DNA from: an uncultured Lachnospiraceae bacterium
Lineage (GTDB): Bacteria; Bacillota; Clostridia; Lachnospirales; Lachnospiraceae
Direction: 5' to 3'
Length of the DNA: 24,487 bases
NCBI GenBank assembly: GCA_902767065.1
Contig: CACXFW010000368.1
Span: forward strand, 1 to 24,487
The notes beneath the pieces were generated by a model. The model made no database searches. It saw nothing but the letters and a program-made list of their open reading frames with translations, and had not been told where the DNA came from. Both the position numbers and the translations under genes were made by a program. Shown piece by piece: positions 16,801 to 22,769 of the stretch (positions are counted from its first letter, which is position 1; each line of letters begins with the position of its first letter).

Positions 16801-18091
16801 TTCTCAGCTCCCGGGCGAGAGTGAAAAACCGCCGCATATTCGGCAGATTAGTCAGTTTGTCGTGATAGAGCTGGTGATTCAGGTCATCGATATAAGACCT
16901 GATCTGATCGCGCATCGTCTTGAACGCACTGGTCAGGGTACCGATCTCATTGTTGCCCTGATAGCTCAGATCCACGTCATAGTCCGCATCGGCAAGCCGC
17001 CGGGACGCAGCGGTAAGCTGCTTCAAGGGCGCAGTGATGACCCGCATGAGCCAAAGAGCCAGAATGACATAGAGAATGATTACGATGATCGTAATCATCA
17101 GAATTGCGTGGATCAGACGAAGCCACGGAGCGTTGATCTCAGCCGCGGGCGCGATGCAGACCAGCTTCATGCCGTTGGAGAGGGTGGAAAATGACATCTG
17201 CCGGTCTTCTTTTCCCGCTTTATAACGGATCAGCTCCTCACCGCTTTTTTCCTTCCGGAGCATATCCGTATGTACGCTCAGTCCCAGCTCGTCCAGACTG
17301 CTGCCAATGGCGAGGTCGGGATGATAGATCACCCGTCCTTGTGCATCCAGCAGGCAGACATAGCCCGAATCATATACCGTGATATCCCTGACCTGCTCCA
17401 CCAGGGTTTCGCAGGGGATATCCATACCCATCACGCCGATGAGCATCCCGGCTTTATAGACCGGAACGAAATAGGAGCAGATCCAGATCCCCTGCTGCTC
17501 CGTAGACAGATAAGGTCCGAACCAGGCCGGGCAGCCCTTCCTGGCCGCCGCTTCGTACCAGGTTGTATGCAGCGCCTCCGAAGAGGGAAGATGACGGGCG
17601 TCCAGGGGCGGCTGCTCGATAAAGCCGGTTTTTCCGATCTTCATATAGAAAAAACCATGCTCATTCCGGCTGATCTCCGGACTGATGCAATAGTAATAAG
17701 CTGTCACTCCCTGCGTATAGTCTGCGACGCCGGAATAAAACTCCTGAATCCTGCTGCAGTAGTCATCAAGATAGGTATCCAGCATTTCTCTCTGCCTGGC
17801 CGTCTGTACGTGATCCTCCGACCCGATCCTGACCGCGCCGCACTCCACTAAAAGGACACTGTCCAGGTCCTCAACGGCAATGTTTGCAGCAATTTCAACA
17901 GACTGTTCAATGCTCTCGAAGTACTTTTCCAGAGACTTCCGGGTGTCCGCATCAATCAGGTTCATCATCCCTACGGAATTCTGGTCGGTCTCGTTCCTGA
18001 TAATCAGATAGCTTGCCGCGAAGACAGCCAGGATGCTCGTAAGGATCGCCACGATGGTGATTGCTGTGATTTTTACGCGGATCGAATGCAT
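13871..18091 (-). CDS. dCache-HAMP-GGDEF-EAL-PAS-GGDEF c-di-GMP signalling protein
   Basis: This 1406-residue membrane receptor most likely degrades c-di-GMP. A helix (about 7-29) and a second (about 328-350) enclose an extracellular dCache-type sensor (GYVCLLDAQGRVIYHP). HAMP follows (about 350-405), then a GGDEF domain (about 408-560) whose motif reads NGDHF, then an EAL domain (about 565-815) with EALARW, NLSRMD, EITES, DDFGSGYSSL, KFDMRF, EGVEH and QGYYYGKP all intact. PAS-like regions occupy about 840-1240. A second GGDEF domain (about 1255-1406) has SGDEF at 1342-1346, but its usual CDVNGLK metal-site stretch reads CLVSDLE, losing an Asp. Phosphodiesterase activity is therefore likelier than cyclase activity. 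ATG at 18091 is chosen because GAGAGGGGG precedes it; an ATG at 18160 would add 23 residues read from a duplicated segment. Confidence 0.9.
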   Translation of the reverse strand: MHSIRVKITAITIVAILTSILAVFAASYLIIRNETDQNSVGMMNLIDADTRKSLEKYFESIEQSVEIAANIAVEDLDSVLLVECGAVRIGSEDHVQTARQREMLDTYLDDYCSRIQEFYSGVADYTQGVTAYYYCISPEISRNEHGFFYMKIGKTGFIEQPPLDARHLPSSEALHTTWYEAAARKGCPAWFGPYLSTEQQGIWICSYFVPVYKAGMLIGVMGMDIPCETLVEQVRDITVYDSGYVCLLDAQGRVIYHPDLAIGSSLDELGLSVHTDMLRKEKSGEELIRYKAGKEDRQMSFSTLSNGMKLVCIAPAAEINAPWLRLIHAILMITIIVIILYVILALWLMRVITAPLKQLTAASRRLADADYDVDLSYQGNNEIGTLTSAFKTMRDQIRSYIDDLNHQLYHDKLTNLPNMRRFFTLARELRSSMLAQGQQPVMLYFDIVGLRHYNRQYGFDKGDSLIIHFAEILRRQFGAHRICRFNGDHFAAVTDESQVEKELRAVLDACETAKDGQRLPVRVGVYPNRLEEVDVSIACDRAKFAGDQKKGELASSITYFDEAMLRNGEVYRYIIHNLDQALAEGWVKVYYQPIIRTSNEKICDEEALARWIDPVMGFLSPGEFIPALEESRLIYKLDLYVLERVLEKMKRQTEEGFYLVPQSINLSRMDFESCDVVEEIRRRVDEAGIDRSMITIEITESVIGGDFDFMKEQVSRFRQLGFPVWMDDFGSGYSSLDVLQQIHFDLIKFDMRFMERFEEGDESKIILTELMKMAIGLGTDTICEGVEHQEQVEFLREIGCTRIQGYYYGKPLPFEGILSLFEKGTSLEYENPEETGYYASIGRINLYDMGVLSDGKDESLTQYFNTLPMSIIEVNGTKLRYNRCNRSYRDFMERTLGIPYHTDEIDSADPSVSFAQGQGFMKAVIQCSREGNRIVLDEKVSEDIITHTIVRRVAVNPVTASSAVAVAVLAVIREGENSGVNYGQVARALAVDYMDLYYVDLETEKYIQYSPDARLEDLSMERHGDHFFAASRRDALKFLYKEDQETFVKAFTRQNVKEALDTEGQFKMTYRLMRDGKPTYVGMKAVRLPGDPSHIIVGVTSADEQMRQKEEMSRIQTEKTIYSRISALTQGFICIYIINPESNHYVEYRASSDYAGLGVPAKGDDFFAQSLKESVRHIYPEDLVKFQTLITKENVMEQVRKNGLYAFNYRLLLDGEPRYVSLRAALVEEQDRPVLIIGVNNIDAQVKHEMDYERKLSSAYGNENRDQLTGVKNKAAYQNMSELLSRQIEDGQNVRYAIVLCLVSDLERVNQTKGYEAGDQLLLSACGLICNTFKHSPVFRVSGDEFAVIAQGHDYAMIDSLILELIKLSSSQELTISCGMAKYDRSQSVASVFAKAERLCRENNHA

Positions 18092-18131
18092 CTGCTTCCC
18101 CCTCTCATCGCCCGTCCGGTCTGAAGAGTGT

Positions 18132-18247
18132 CTGAATCCTGCCGGCTGTCTGAAGAGCATCAGGATCTCTGAGTTCCTCCGGCAATCTGAAGCGCCTGAA
18201 TCCTGCCGGCTGTCTGAAGAGCATCAGGATCTCTGAGTTCCTCCGGC
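18132..18247. repeat. 64-bp-period duplication with identical 52-bp arms
   Basis: Bases 18132-18183 and 18196-18247 are identical over 52 bp, separated by 12 bp. They fill most of the 163-bp gap between the peptide-type SBP gene and the likely start of the GGDEF/EAL gene. The 64-bp period is not a multiple of three. Confidence 0.9.
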
Positions 18248-18258
18248 GTAACGGTCAT
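18160..18258 (-). other. Possible 32-codon coupled ORF in the duplicated junction
   Basis: An ATG at 18258 overlaps the SBP stop as ATGA and opens a frame beginning MTVTPEELRDPDALQTAG. It runs through the first repeat copy and stops at TGATG, where the A also begins the upstream ATG (18160) of the GGDEF/EAL frame. No convincing ribosome binding site precedes it. It may be a chance frame or a relic of an earlier N-terminus. Confidence 0.2.
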
Positions 18259-19913
18259 TCTTCGGCAGTAATGGACATTTCCCGATACATGTTTTTCACC
18301 GATCCGTTCCAGGAAGCCTGAATCCCCTCAAGTCTTTCGGATGTGACATAATAACGCAGTCTGGAATACAGGGGAATCCATGCCGCGTCTTCCTGAACGA
18401 TGATCCGCTCCAGGTCCTGGTATTCCCGGATTCTCTCGTCGGGATCAACGATGGTCCTTGCCAGCCGCACCCGTTCCATGATATCCTCCCTGGAATAACA
18501 CAGGCTCCGGAAGACGGTATTCTCCCTGTCCCCGTAGAATGTATAGAGAAAATTGTCCGGGTCGTTATAGTCCGCTGTCCACAGGGCTGTATAGCAGGCA
18601 AGCCTTCCGTTTTTCCGAAGGCGCATGAATTCACTTTCCCTTGTCACGTCAATCTTCGCCCGGATCCCGATCTTTCCCCACATGGAAGCAGCCAGCCGGA
18701 GAACATCCAGCTCCCATCTGGTCGAGGAAGAATTGACACTCACCGTCAGGTCGAAGCCATCCGGATATCCGGCTTCCTCCAGAAGGCGCTGCGCAGTCTC
18801 CGGATCATAGGGAATCCCGGGGAGCGACGGGTTAAACCCATAAAGGCCATGGGGATAGATCCCGTTCTCAACCGTGCCCCTTCCCCCATAGACCGCCGCA
18901 AGAAGCAAGGCCCGGTCCAGAGAAAGCTGCATCGCCTTCCTTACCCGGACATCATTCAGCGGTTCAATGGTTTCATTCAGGGCAATATAGGTGATGCCGA
19001 TTCTCTGACAATGAAACAGCCTGTCCTGATAAAGATCCCCGTGAAGGAAGAATTCCGCCGCATTCCCCACCTCGTCAAGATCCAGAACATCGATCTCACC
19101 GTTTTCAAACATCCTGCGGATCTCCCGGGAATCCGTAATAAAACGCAGATCAAGGCCTTCACACCGGGGGGCTTTCTGCCAGCAGTCCTGGTTCGCGGTC
19201 AGCAGCATCCTCTCCTCCGGAATCCATTTCCAGAGGATAAACGACCCCGTTCCGATCGTCCACTCGGGAGTTTTCCCGAAGCGGTCACCGGCCTGCCTCG
19301 TGGTTTCCTCATCCAGAATGGACGCACCGGGCATGGACAGGCAGGCAAGGAACGCCTCAAAGGGTTGTTCCAGCGTAATGGAAAAATCAAGGTCGCCAAG
19401 GACCTTCAGTCCCTCCAGGTCCTCTGCCTTCCCGCTTTCCAGCGCCTGCGCGCCTACAATCTGATCAGCGATATCACGATTGCAGGACTCCGGATGGGTG
19501 AGAAGACGAACGAAGGTATACTTTACATCCGACGCAGTCAGCGGTGAACCGTTGCTGAACGTCACGTTTTCGCGCAGATGGAAGGTATAGGTCCTCCCGT
19601 CTTCAGAAACCTCCCAGGAACTGGCCAGGGATGGCTGAATCTCCATCAGGCCGTTCGCATCATTTCCCGTCTCTACAAGGCGGTTAAACACATTCTGGGC
19701 AACGGTATAGTAAATGGACGTGCACTGAAAGTCCACCGTGTCCGGCTCATCTTCGATCGCAACGAGGAAACGGGAAGTATCTGTCTGCGATGACGCATCC
19801 TCATGCGGATCGCTTTTTTCCTGCGCCTTAGCGGCACATACACTCCCGCAGAAGACGATCATCAAAAGGAGCAAAAAACACAGAGCCGCTTTCCTCTGAA
19901 CGAGATGGTTCAT
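18255..19913 (-). CDS. Peptide/nickel-type extracellular solute-binding protein (SBP_bac_5)
   Basis: This 552-residue protein belongs to the oligopeptide/dipeptide/nickel-binding family (usual length 500-560). A signal peptide covers about residues 1-30 (CFLLLLMIVFCGSVCAAKA); its Cys residues do not sit in a standard lipobox, so cleavage after AKA is more likely. Landmarks include YTVAQNVFNRLVE, SLASSWEVSEDGRTYTFHLRENVTFSNG in sequence, SDVKYTFVRLL, NDVRVRKAMQLSLDR and the ending WIPLYSRLRYYV. AAGGAGGA precedes the ATG, which overlaps the ModE-like gene's stop as ATGA. No OppBCDF-type permease or ATPase is linked. Its downstream partner is the Cache/GGDEF/EAL receptor, suggesting it delivers a ligand for sensing; that is inference. 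Confidence 0.88.
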   Translation of the reverse strand: MNHLVQRKAALCFLLLLMIVFCGSVCAAKAQEKSDPHEDASSQTDTSRFLVAIEDEPDTVDFQCTSIYYTVAQNVFNRLVETGNDANGLMEIQPSLASSWEVSEDGRTYTFHLRENVTFSNGSPLTASDVKYTFVRLLTHPESCNRDIADQIVGAQALESGKAEDLEGLKVLGDLDFSITLEQPFEAFLACLSMPGASILDEETTRQAGDRFGKTPEWTIGTGSFILWKWIPEERMLLTANQDCWQKAPRCEGLDLRFITDSREIRRMFENGEIDVLDLDEVGNAAEFFLHGDLYQDRLFHCQRIGITYIALNETIEPLNDVRVRKAMQLSLDRALLLAAVYGGRGTVENGIYPHGLYGFNPSLPGIPYDPETAQRLLEEAGYPDGFDLTVSVNSSSTRWELDVLRLAASMWGKIGIRAKIDVTRESEFMRLRKNGRLACYTALWTADYNDPDNFLYTFYGDRENTVFRSLCYSREDIMERVRLARTIVDPDERIREYQDLERIIVQEDAAWIPLYSRLRYYVTSERLEGIQASWNGSVKNMYREMSITAEE

Positions 19914-20278
19914 AGGGATCCTCCTTCATCCCGGGGCTTCCAAAGATCGGGGAATTCCTCCTCCACGCGTCTTCCGGAATACTCATTGATAGAATCTGTC
20001 AGGTTCTGATACCGCTCCATGAAGCTCTCCGCTTCCGGCGTAAGCACAGACGAGCCTCCTGTGACACCGCCCTGCTGCCGCTTCACCAGCCGGCAGCCCA
20101 GAACGCCTTCCGCCCGCTTCAGGATATTCCGGCCTTTGGAATAGGAAAGATCCATCGCTGCGCAGGCATTCTTCACGGACCCATGTTCCCGGATTCCGGC
20201 CAGAAGGTACTGCACACCGGGGCCGTAAAACTTCTCCCCCTCTTCTGTCAGGAATACAACGCGTATCTTGGTTTTCAT
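19910..20278 (-). CDS. ModE-like winged helix-turn-helix regulator without effector domain
   Basis: This 122-residue protein matches the N-terminal DNA-binding region of ModE/LysR-type regulators: GSVKNACAAMDLSYSKGRNI as the helix-turn-helix (about 43-62), then LVKRQQGGVTGGSSVLTPEA as the wing, like the RxxGGxxGGxxxLT pattern of ModE. It lacks the TOBE molybdate-binding domain, so it is a stand-alone DNA-binding protein. GGAG lies seven bases before the ATG. It begins the operon with the peptide-type SBP (four-base overlap) and the large c-di-GMP receptor and probably regulates that operon. Family members near transport genes often respond to metals or oxyanions, but no ligand can be assigned here. 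Confidence 0.82.
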   Translation of the reverse strand: MKTKIRVVFLTEEGEKFYGPGVQYLLAGIREHGSVKNACAAMDLSYSKGRNILKRAEGVLGCRLVKRQQGGVTGGSSVLTPEAESFMERYQNLTDSINEYSGRRVEEEFPDLWKPRDEGGSL

Positions 20279-20340
20279 ATCTTACTCCGTTATCGCAATC
20301 TTCCAGGCCTGATCCTGTCAGAGTGCTCCTGAATCATCCT

Positions 20341-20500
20341 CATCCCGCACAGAAGGATCCATGCTCCTGACGCATCCCCATCCCGCACAGAAGGATCCAT
20401 GCTCCTGGCACATCCCTGACGCATTCCCATCCCCGCTTAGAAGGATCCATGCCCCTGACACATCCCTGGCGCATTCCCATCCCCGTACAGAAGGATGCAC
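20341..20500. repeat. 38/50-bp tandem repeat between MBL and ModE-like genes
   Basis: AGAAGGATCCATG recurs at 20351, 20389 and 20439, and AGAAGGATGCA at 20489, giving spacings of 38, 50 and 50 bp. The intervening sequence is built from CATCCC, CTGACGCATTC and similar words. It fills most of the 227-bp gap just past the MBL gene's stop and ends before the ModE-like gene's ribosome binding site. No unique spacers are present. Confidence 0.8.
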
Positions 20501-20505
20501 CACCC

Positions 20506-21873
20506 TTATCCTTCACCGGCTGCAGGAATGCATCCATTACAGACACGATAGCCCTCCAGAATCAGATCTGTACTCTTTGCCTTCACGTCTTTCCGATTCT
20601 TCTTCGGAATTGATTTTACATACCTGCACTCCGGCGTATGGAAAATCATTGTTTTTGTATTCAGAACAAATTGTCTTACAGCTGATGCTCTCTTTTTTAT
20701 CCCCACTGCCCAGGAGAATGACGGGGACAGGTTCCAGGTTATCTCTTTTCCGTCGGATACGGAAACGATTGTACCCTGCTCGTCCGTACGGAAAACCTTG
20801 ATTCCCTTCTTCCGGAACAGATTCAGCACACGCGCATGCGGATAGCCAAAAATATTACCCGCTCCGCAGCTGATCACGGAATACTCCGGAGATACTGCGT
20901 CCAGAAATGCCTCCACTGATCCCGATGCGCTTGCGTGATGTGCAGCCTTATAAACATCAGCCGATAAAGAATATCCTGTTTTCATCATGTCCAGTTCCGC
21001 TTCTTTTCCGGCATCTCCTACCAGCAGATAACGGTTCTCCCCATGATCAAGCCGGATGCAGATAGAACAATCATTAATACTGTCTTCATAGGTGCTGCTG
21101 TTCTTATACAGTTTCCCCGTTGAAACAATCTGGAAAAAGGCCTGGCCAAGCGCATAGGTCTGGCCGGGCACCGGAGAGGTAATCTGAAGGTTTCTGTCCT
21201 TCGCCGCCTGGATCACGTTCTCATAGATGGGGGTCGCCACAGACACTGACGGCATGAAAAACGTATCAATATCATAATTTGTAATGATACCCGGCATGCC
21301 GCCAATATGATCCGTATGCGGATGGGTCGCAATGACGTACCTGAGTTTTGTCACTCCTTTCAGATCCAGATAGCCTTGAACCGCTTCAACATTCACCGGG
21401 TTACAGGCGTCAACCAGCATGGCCTCCCCATCACAAAGGATCAGGGTGGCATCTCCCTGTCCGACATCGATGAAATGCACTTCCATCTGTGAGGATGCAG
21501 GTATGTCGTCTTCCGGAATATGCTTTTTCTCCCATTTGGCGTAAAGCCTGGCTTTCCTCCGCGACCTTTTGACAGTGATCATCCTCCCGGGCTGGTACGT
21601 TACGCCGCTGCCGTCTTTTTTTGTGTTCCATCCCCTGAATAGATACCTGTCCCTGTAAGGGCGCTGCATTGACAAACGGAATACTTCTTTCTTCTTCCCG
21701 GAGACCTTCACCTGCCTGTCCGGCGCAGCGGCTCCGCCATTCGCATAATACTCCACTGTATATGTCAGCTTTCCCTCCGCTGCATGCACCAAAGCTGCGC
21801 GCAGCATCAGCAAAGCAAAGGTCAGCAGAATTAAGAATTGTATCTCCCTTTGCCGTTTTTTCAGCATTGACAT
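20506..21873 (-). CDS. Secreted ComEC-like metallo-beta-lactamase-fold protein with InlB repeat and Cys-rich tail
   Basis: This 455-residue protein has a signal peptide (1-32), one InlB/Listeria-Bacteroides-type repeat (about 36-114: VEYYANGGAAAPD through LFRGWNTKKDGSGVTY to ARLYAKW), and a metallo-beta-lactamase domain (about 128-390) resembling the C-terminal hydrolase of ComEC: VHFIDVGQGDATLIL, THPHTDHIGG at 183-192, LLVGDAG and YKAAHHASASGS. The end (about 398-455) has FHTPECRYVKSI and GYRVCNGCIP, like the Ada-type Zn-binding module appended to clostridial secreted nucleases. It probably acts outside the cell on a phosphodiester or nucleic acid; this is inference. The ATG at 21873 has AAGGTG upstream, and its start region is part of a 35-bp tandem repeat. 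Promoter candidate at 22099-22127. Confidence 0.88.
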   Translation of the reverse strand: MSMLKKRQREIQFLILLTFALLMLRAALVHAAEGKLTYTVEYYANGGAAAPDRQVKVSGKKKEVFRLSMQRPYRDRYLFRGWNTKKDGSGVTYQPGRMITVKRSRRKARLYAKWEKKHIPEDDIPASSQMEVHFIDVGQGDATLILCDGEAMLVDACNPVNVEAVQGYLDLKGVTKLRYVIATHPHTDHIGGMPGIITNYDIDTFFMPSVSVATPIYENVIQAAKDRNLQITSPVPGQTYALGQAFFQIVSTGKLYKNSSTYEDSINDCSICIRLDHGENRYLLVGDAGKEAELDMMKTGYSLSADVYKAAHHASASGSVEAFLDAVSPEYSVISCGAGNIFGYPHARVLNLFRKKGIKVFRTDEQGTIVSVSDGKEITWNLSPSFSWAVGIKKRASAVRQFVLNTKTMIFHTPECRYVKSIPKKNRKDVKAKSTDLILEGYRVCNGCIPAAGEG

Positions 21874-22035
21874 GAATACACCTTACTGTGTGCTTTCAGT
21901 ATTGACATGCATACATCTTACTGTGTGTTTTCAGTATTGACATACATACATCTTACTGTGTGTTTTCAGTATTGACATGCATACATCTTACTGTGTGTTT
22001 TCAGTATTGACATACATACATCTTACCGTGTTTTC
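21861..22035 (-). repeat. Five 35-bp tandem repeats spanning the MBL gene start
   Basis: Units begin at 21861, 21896, 21931, 21966 and 22001, with plus-strand consensus TCAGTATTGACATGCATACA and then TCTTACTGTGTGTTT. The unit at 21861 includes the gene's true ATG and first codons, so the other four are copies of the translation-start region. Copies alternate between CATGCAT and CATACAT, suggesting a 70-bp dimer was itself duplicated. Confidence 0.92.
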
Positions 22036-22098
22036 ACTCACGCTTTCATGATCTTTGATCAGTCCCTGCGATCCGCGTCATCGATCTCTTTCAGTCTC

Positions 22099-22127
22099 AT
22101 CATACCTTATGCCGGAAATGGAATCAA
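22099..22127 (-). promoter_or_regulatory. Candidate promoter for the MBL-fold gene
   Basis: On the minus strand, TTGATT (22122-22127) and TATGAT (22099-22104) are separated by exactly 17 bases. Initiation near 22092 would give a leader of about 220 nt carrying the four extra 35-bp repeats. Apart from this promoter and the repeats, I see nothing in the 21874-22211 gap. Confidence 0.5.
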
Positions 22128-22211
22128 GGCAGCAATACCGTACGCCTTTTCGCCTCTCTTTGGTCGTTACAGGTCACAGTCCCGCCGCCCTTCGTATCCT
22201 GGCAGTCATGT

Positions 22212-22454
22212 CTATTCTTCCGGGTTCTCTTCCAGCCATCTGATGATCTCAAGGCTTTCATACAATGGCTTGCCATCAATAAACAGACAGGGAACCTGGC
22301 GTTTTCCTCCCACGCGGACCAGTTCCTCCGCAGCATCCGCCTCCTCAACAATGTCCCTGTATATGACATCTTTCCTTCCGGCAGATGAAATGAATCCCAT
22401 TACCTTCCGGCAGTATGGACAGGTTTCTTTTTTATACAGTACCAGTGATCTCAT
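22212..22454 (-). CDS. Glutaredoxin-like thiol oxidoreductase
   Basis: This 80-residue single-domain protein has the glutaredoxin active site CPYC at residues 12-15 after a typical first strand (SLVLYKKET). It also has the cis-Pro motif VPCLFIDGKPLYES and the final helix EIIRWLEEN. It should reduce disulfides or mixed thiols in the cytoplasm using glutathione or another small thiol; whether this organism makes glutathione is unknown. AAGGAGG lies about 11 bases before the ATG, slightly far. A possible 48-residue protein ends 26 bp upstream on the same strand, suggesting a small operon. Confidence 0.9.
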   Translation of the reverse strand: MRSLVLYKKETCPYCRKVMGFISSAGRKDVIYRDIVEEADAAEELVRVGGKRQVPCLFIDGKPLYESLEIIRWLEENPEE

Positions 22455-22480
22455 TGTCTTCTCTTCCTCCTTCTCAAAGC

Positions 22481-22627
22481 TTACTTTTCTTCCGATCCGA
22501 CTTTCCAGTCATTGTCATCGTGATCTCTCATCTGCTTCGTCATGCCTCTCTCATTCTTCAGCATCTTCTTCAGCGTCACAAGGTCCTCGTAGTATTCTGC
22601 TGCCCGGAAGGCGTTGTTGAAATGCAT
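22481..22627 (-). CDS. Possible small charged protein, 48 residues
   Basis: A frame starting with ATG at 22627 encodes 48 residues starting MHFNNAFRAAEYYEDLVTLK, then a Lys/Met-rich helix-like part and an acidic end (DHDDNDWKVGSEEK). Its composition looks protein-like: amphipathic, no Cys, no membrane segment. AAGG lies directly against the ATG, which is too close. An in-frame GTG at 22648 with GGATG five bases upstream is an alternative start. It sits 26 bp before glutaredoxin on the same strand. I do not recognise a family. Confidence 0.42.
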   Translation of the reverse strand: MHFNNAFRAAEYYEDLVTLKKMLKNERGMTKQMRDHDDNDWKVGSEEK

Positions 22628-22687
22628 CCTTATTCTACATGGTAGCACATTTTCATCCGGTTTTCTGGTTGAAATAAATCCAGCGCA

Positions 22688-22722
22688 GCAAACGACAAAA
22701 GAAAAACACTTTTGTCGTTTGC
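22688..22722. promoter_or_regulatory. Perfect 14-bp inverted repeat, operator-like
   Basis: GCAAACGACAAAAG (22688-22701) and its exact complement (22709-22722) flank a seven-base loop. No T-run follows on either side, so it is not a standard intrinsic terminator. It lies between the AAA-ATPase stop and the small ORF/glutaredoxin pair. The half-site AAACGACAAAAGAAA also occurs at 4609-4623 beside the MITE. Confidence 0.45.
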
Positions 22723-22769
22723 TATAGTATCTACAAGGGTTTCGGGCTTTTTTACTGTCAAAGTCCGGG

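Noticed and set aside
20341..22035. Tandem repeats as a CRISPR array
   Set aside because: Units are contiguous or near-identical throughout with no unique spacers, and no cas genes are present.
22048..22103. Leader peptide candidate starting MMRLKEIDDADRRD
   Set aside because: Its start codons lie within the predicted -10 box, so it would not be on that transcript; too short to support independently.
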